Shown: piece after piece, positions 5,801 to 6,687 of the stretch
Layout of the letters: every line of letters starts with the position of its first letter
Numbering within the stretch: position 1 is the first letter of the stretch
NCBI GenBank assembly: GCA_965364515.1
Contig: CBDTXZ010000165.1
Location: 1-6,687 of the forward strand
Direction of reading: 5' to 3'
Length of the DNA stretch: 6,687 nt
DNA from: JAHEDH01 sp965364515
GTDB taxonomy: Bacteria > Actinomycetota > Acidimicrobiia > Spongiisociales > ZC4RG35
The notes under the pieces: model-generated
The model's database searches: none
What the model was told of the DNA's origin: nothing
Seen by the model: only the letters and a program-made list of their open reading frames with translations
Translations under genes and position numbers: made by a program

Positions 5801-5882
5801 CGAGGTGCTGTCGGCTATCCGCTTTCAGCTATCCGTCCCGAATCGAACTGATGGCTGATCGCTGACGGCTGACGGCACCTCG
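5801..5882. repeat. 82-bp palindrome made of two blocks of four heptamers
   Basis: Located 23 bases past the metallopeptidase stop. CGAGGT (5801-5806) and its exact complement ACCTCG (5877-5882) close the structure. Inside are four tandem 7-mers of consensus GCTDTCV (5807-5834), a 14-nt loop (5835-5848) and four tandem 7-mers of consensus TGAYSGC (5849-5876). Opposed arms pair at 25 of 34 positions as DNA. Four of the nine mismatches become G-U wobbles in the plus-strand RNA, giving 29 of 34 pairs, whereas they are A-C clashes in the minus-strand RNA. The hairpin therefore fits a plus-strand 3' end: a terminator or mRNA-stabilising element, or a REP-like dispersed repeat. Confidence 0.8.
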
Positions 5883-5886
5883 ATGT

Positions 5887-5912
5887 GGGTCACGGGAAGA
5901 CCGTCTCGACCC
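5887..5912 (-). terminator. likely msrA terminator hairpin
   Basis: On the minus strand the msrA stop (TAG, 5918-5916) is followed after 3 nt by a stem of GGGTC and GACCC plus ACGG and CCGT, with a 5-nt loop (TCTTC) and a 3-nt bulge (GAG) on one side: nine pairs, mostly G-C. No U-run follows. Its position right after the stop favours a termination or 3'-end role. Confidence 0.45.
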
Positions 5913-5915
5913 GGG

Positions 5916-6554
5916 CTACGCGTAGCTGACTTGGCAATAGCCGTGGTTGCAGTAGCCCATCGGGTTCTTGTGGAGATAGCCCTGGTGGTAGTCCTCGGCG
6001 TAGTAGAACGGCCCGGCTTCGGCTGCGTCGGTGATCTCGGTCGTGATCGCTCCATAGCCCTGCTCGGTGAGCTTCTCCTGATACCTCCGCAATGACTCCT
6101 CGGCGATCGCCCGCTGTTCCGGGGTGGTCGGGTAGATGGCCGACCGGTACTGCGTGCCCACGTCGTTGCCCTGGCGATTGAGCGTGGTGGGGTCGTGTTG
6201 CTCCCAGAACTCCTTGAGGATCGTCTCGAGCTCGACCTCGGCGGGGTCGTAGACGACCAGCGCCACCTCGGCATGCCCGGTCTGACCGGTGCACACCTCG
6301 CGGTAGTTCGGATTCGGGGTGTAGCCGCCCTGGTAGCCGACGGCCGTCGTGTAGACGCCGGGGAGCTTCCAGAAGATCCGCTCGGCCCCCCAGAAGCAGC
6401 CCATTCCGAACGAGATCACCTCGTGACCCTCGGGCCAGGGGCCGACGATCGGCGTCCCGAGGACGACGTGGTCGGCTTCCACCTCGATCGGTTCGTCCCG
6501 GCCCGGTAGCGCGGCGTCGGGTTCCATCTGCGTGGCTGGTTTGCTGTTGAACAT
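5916..6554 (-). CDS. msrA: peptide-methionine (S)-S-oxide reductase MsrA
   Basis: A 212-residue cytoplasmic repair enzyme that reduces the S-epimer of methionine sulfoxide in proteins, recycled by thioredoxin. GCFWG at 52-56 holds the catalytic C53. By comparison with E. coli MsrA, the substrate-site residues are E96 (in TGHAE), D131 and Y136 (in GNDVGTQYRSAIYP). The conserved NPNYREVCTGQTGHAE (81-96) is present. C202 and C207 in the tail GYCNHGYCQVSYA are the likely resolving cysteines. A 40-residue N-terminal extension (VVLGTPIVGPWPEG and upstream) is normal for this subgroup. I choose ATG 6554 because AGGAGG lies nine bases upstream; ATG 6575 would place that site inside the coding sequence and give 219 residues. 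It lies 36 bases after the stop of an upstream same-strand gene, so cotranscription is likely; a TTGACC at 6602-6597 could be a -35, but no good -10 follows. It is convergent with the metallopeptidase. Confidence 0.95.
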   Translation of the reverse strand: MFNSKPATQMEPDAALPGRDEPIEVEADHVVLGTPIVGPWPEGHEVISFGMGCFWGAERIFWKLPGVYTTAVGYQGGYTPNPNYREVCTGQTGHAEVALVVYDPAEVELETILKEFWEQHDPTTLNRQGNDVGTQYRSAIYPTTPEQRAIAEESLRRYQEKLTEQGYGAITTEITDAAEAGPFYYAEDYHQGYLHKNPMGYCNHGYCQVSYA

Positions 6555-6563
6555 CTGTCGAAT

Positions 6564-6569
6564 CCTCCT
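6564..6569 (-). promoter_or_regulatory. ribosome binding site deciding the msrA start
   Basis: A perfect AGGAGG on the minus strand, 9 nt before ATG 6554. It would fall within codons 3-5 of the longer reading frame from ATG 6575, which argues for the shorter protein. Confidence 0.75.
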
Positions 6570-6590
6570 GAGCATGACTGATTCAACACC

Positions 6591-6687
6591 TCACTGGGTC
6601 AACGTATTCACGAGTGCGACGATTTCCTCGGTGTCGAGGTCGAGCGGGACCTCTGCGTCGATGTCGGGGCTGATGCCGTCTTGGCCG
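6591..6687 (-). CDS. 3' end of an unidentified gene upstream of msrA (cut by window edge)
   Basis: An open minus-strand frame enters at the right edge and ends at TGA 6593-6591 after 31 complete codons. The visible C-terminus is acidic and ends in DLDTEEIVALVNTLTQ, preceded by DGISPDID. The closing helix (acidic residues, then EEIVALVNTL) resembles the last helix of many cytochrome-c-like or MauG-type proteins, which commonly end in EIxALVxFLxxLT, but 31 residues cannot assign a family. Codon use (G/C at third positions) matches the neighbours. The stop is 36 bases before the msrA start, so the two are probably one operon. Confidence 0.6.
   Translation of the reverse strand, partial: GQDGISPDIDAEVPLDLDTEEIVALVNTLTQ

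Noticed and set aside
4637..5851. 404-residue Arg-rich plus-strand frame overlapping the metallopeptidase
   Set aside because: Out-of-frame translation of the metallopeptidase and its upstream region; the true frame has the HEVAHH motif.
6555..6575. Longer MsrA start at ATG 6575
   Set aside because: Its spacing to a weak GAGGTG is poor, while AGGAGG is well placed for ATG 6554; kept only as an alternative.

Overview
The window reads as high-GC actinobacterial chromosome. Codons favour G or C at the third position. Three candidate TAnnnT -10 hexamers sit so close to start codons that the mRNAs would be leaderless or short-leadered, a common arrangement in Actinobacteria. An acidimicrobial-type actinobacterium is my best guess from protein style only (Thr/Pro-rich secreted wall protein, MsrA with a C-terminal Cys pair); no marker gene fixes the lineage. 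There is no sign of a phage, IS element, CRISPR array or RNA gene, and no gene-free stretch longer than about 140 bases.

Layout: (1) On the minus strand, glgX (glycogen debranching enzyme) fills 28-2073. A possible next gene starts directly after its stop and runs off the left edge; its nine visible codons would fit a TreY-like N-terminus. (2) Divergent from glgX, across 53 bp, a MalK/UgpC-type sugar ABC transporter ATPase runs 2127-3215 (+). (3) Convergent with it is a 73-residue helical protein of unknown function (3249-3470, -) with a strong ribosome binding site. The 3' ends of these two genes share a long near-perfect inverted repeat. (4) Upstream of the small gene on the same strand is an exported coiled-coil plus lytic-transglycosylase (SLT) protein, 3577-4782 (-). 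(5) Across a 74-bp divergent promoter region is a membrane-anchored YpfJ-type neutral zinc metallopeptidase, 4857-5777 (+). (6) It converges on msrA (5916-6554, -). The 138 bp between them hold an unusual palindrome built of 4+4 heptamers and a likely msrA terminator hairpin. (7) The last 97 bases are the 3' end of another minus-strand gene, upstream of msrA and probably cotranscribed with it.

Together the genes suggest a glycogen/maltodextrin block (glgX, sugar-type ATPase, perhaps treY), a cell-envelope block (transglycosylase and membrane metallopeptidase sharing a control region) and an oxidative-damage repair gene. The least ordinary items are the two structured repeats at convergent gene ends, the ABC ATPase whose H-loop histidine is asparagine, and the pairing of a PcsB/CwlO-like coiled coil with an SLT domain. 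I did not see a wholly new multi-gene system.
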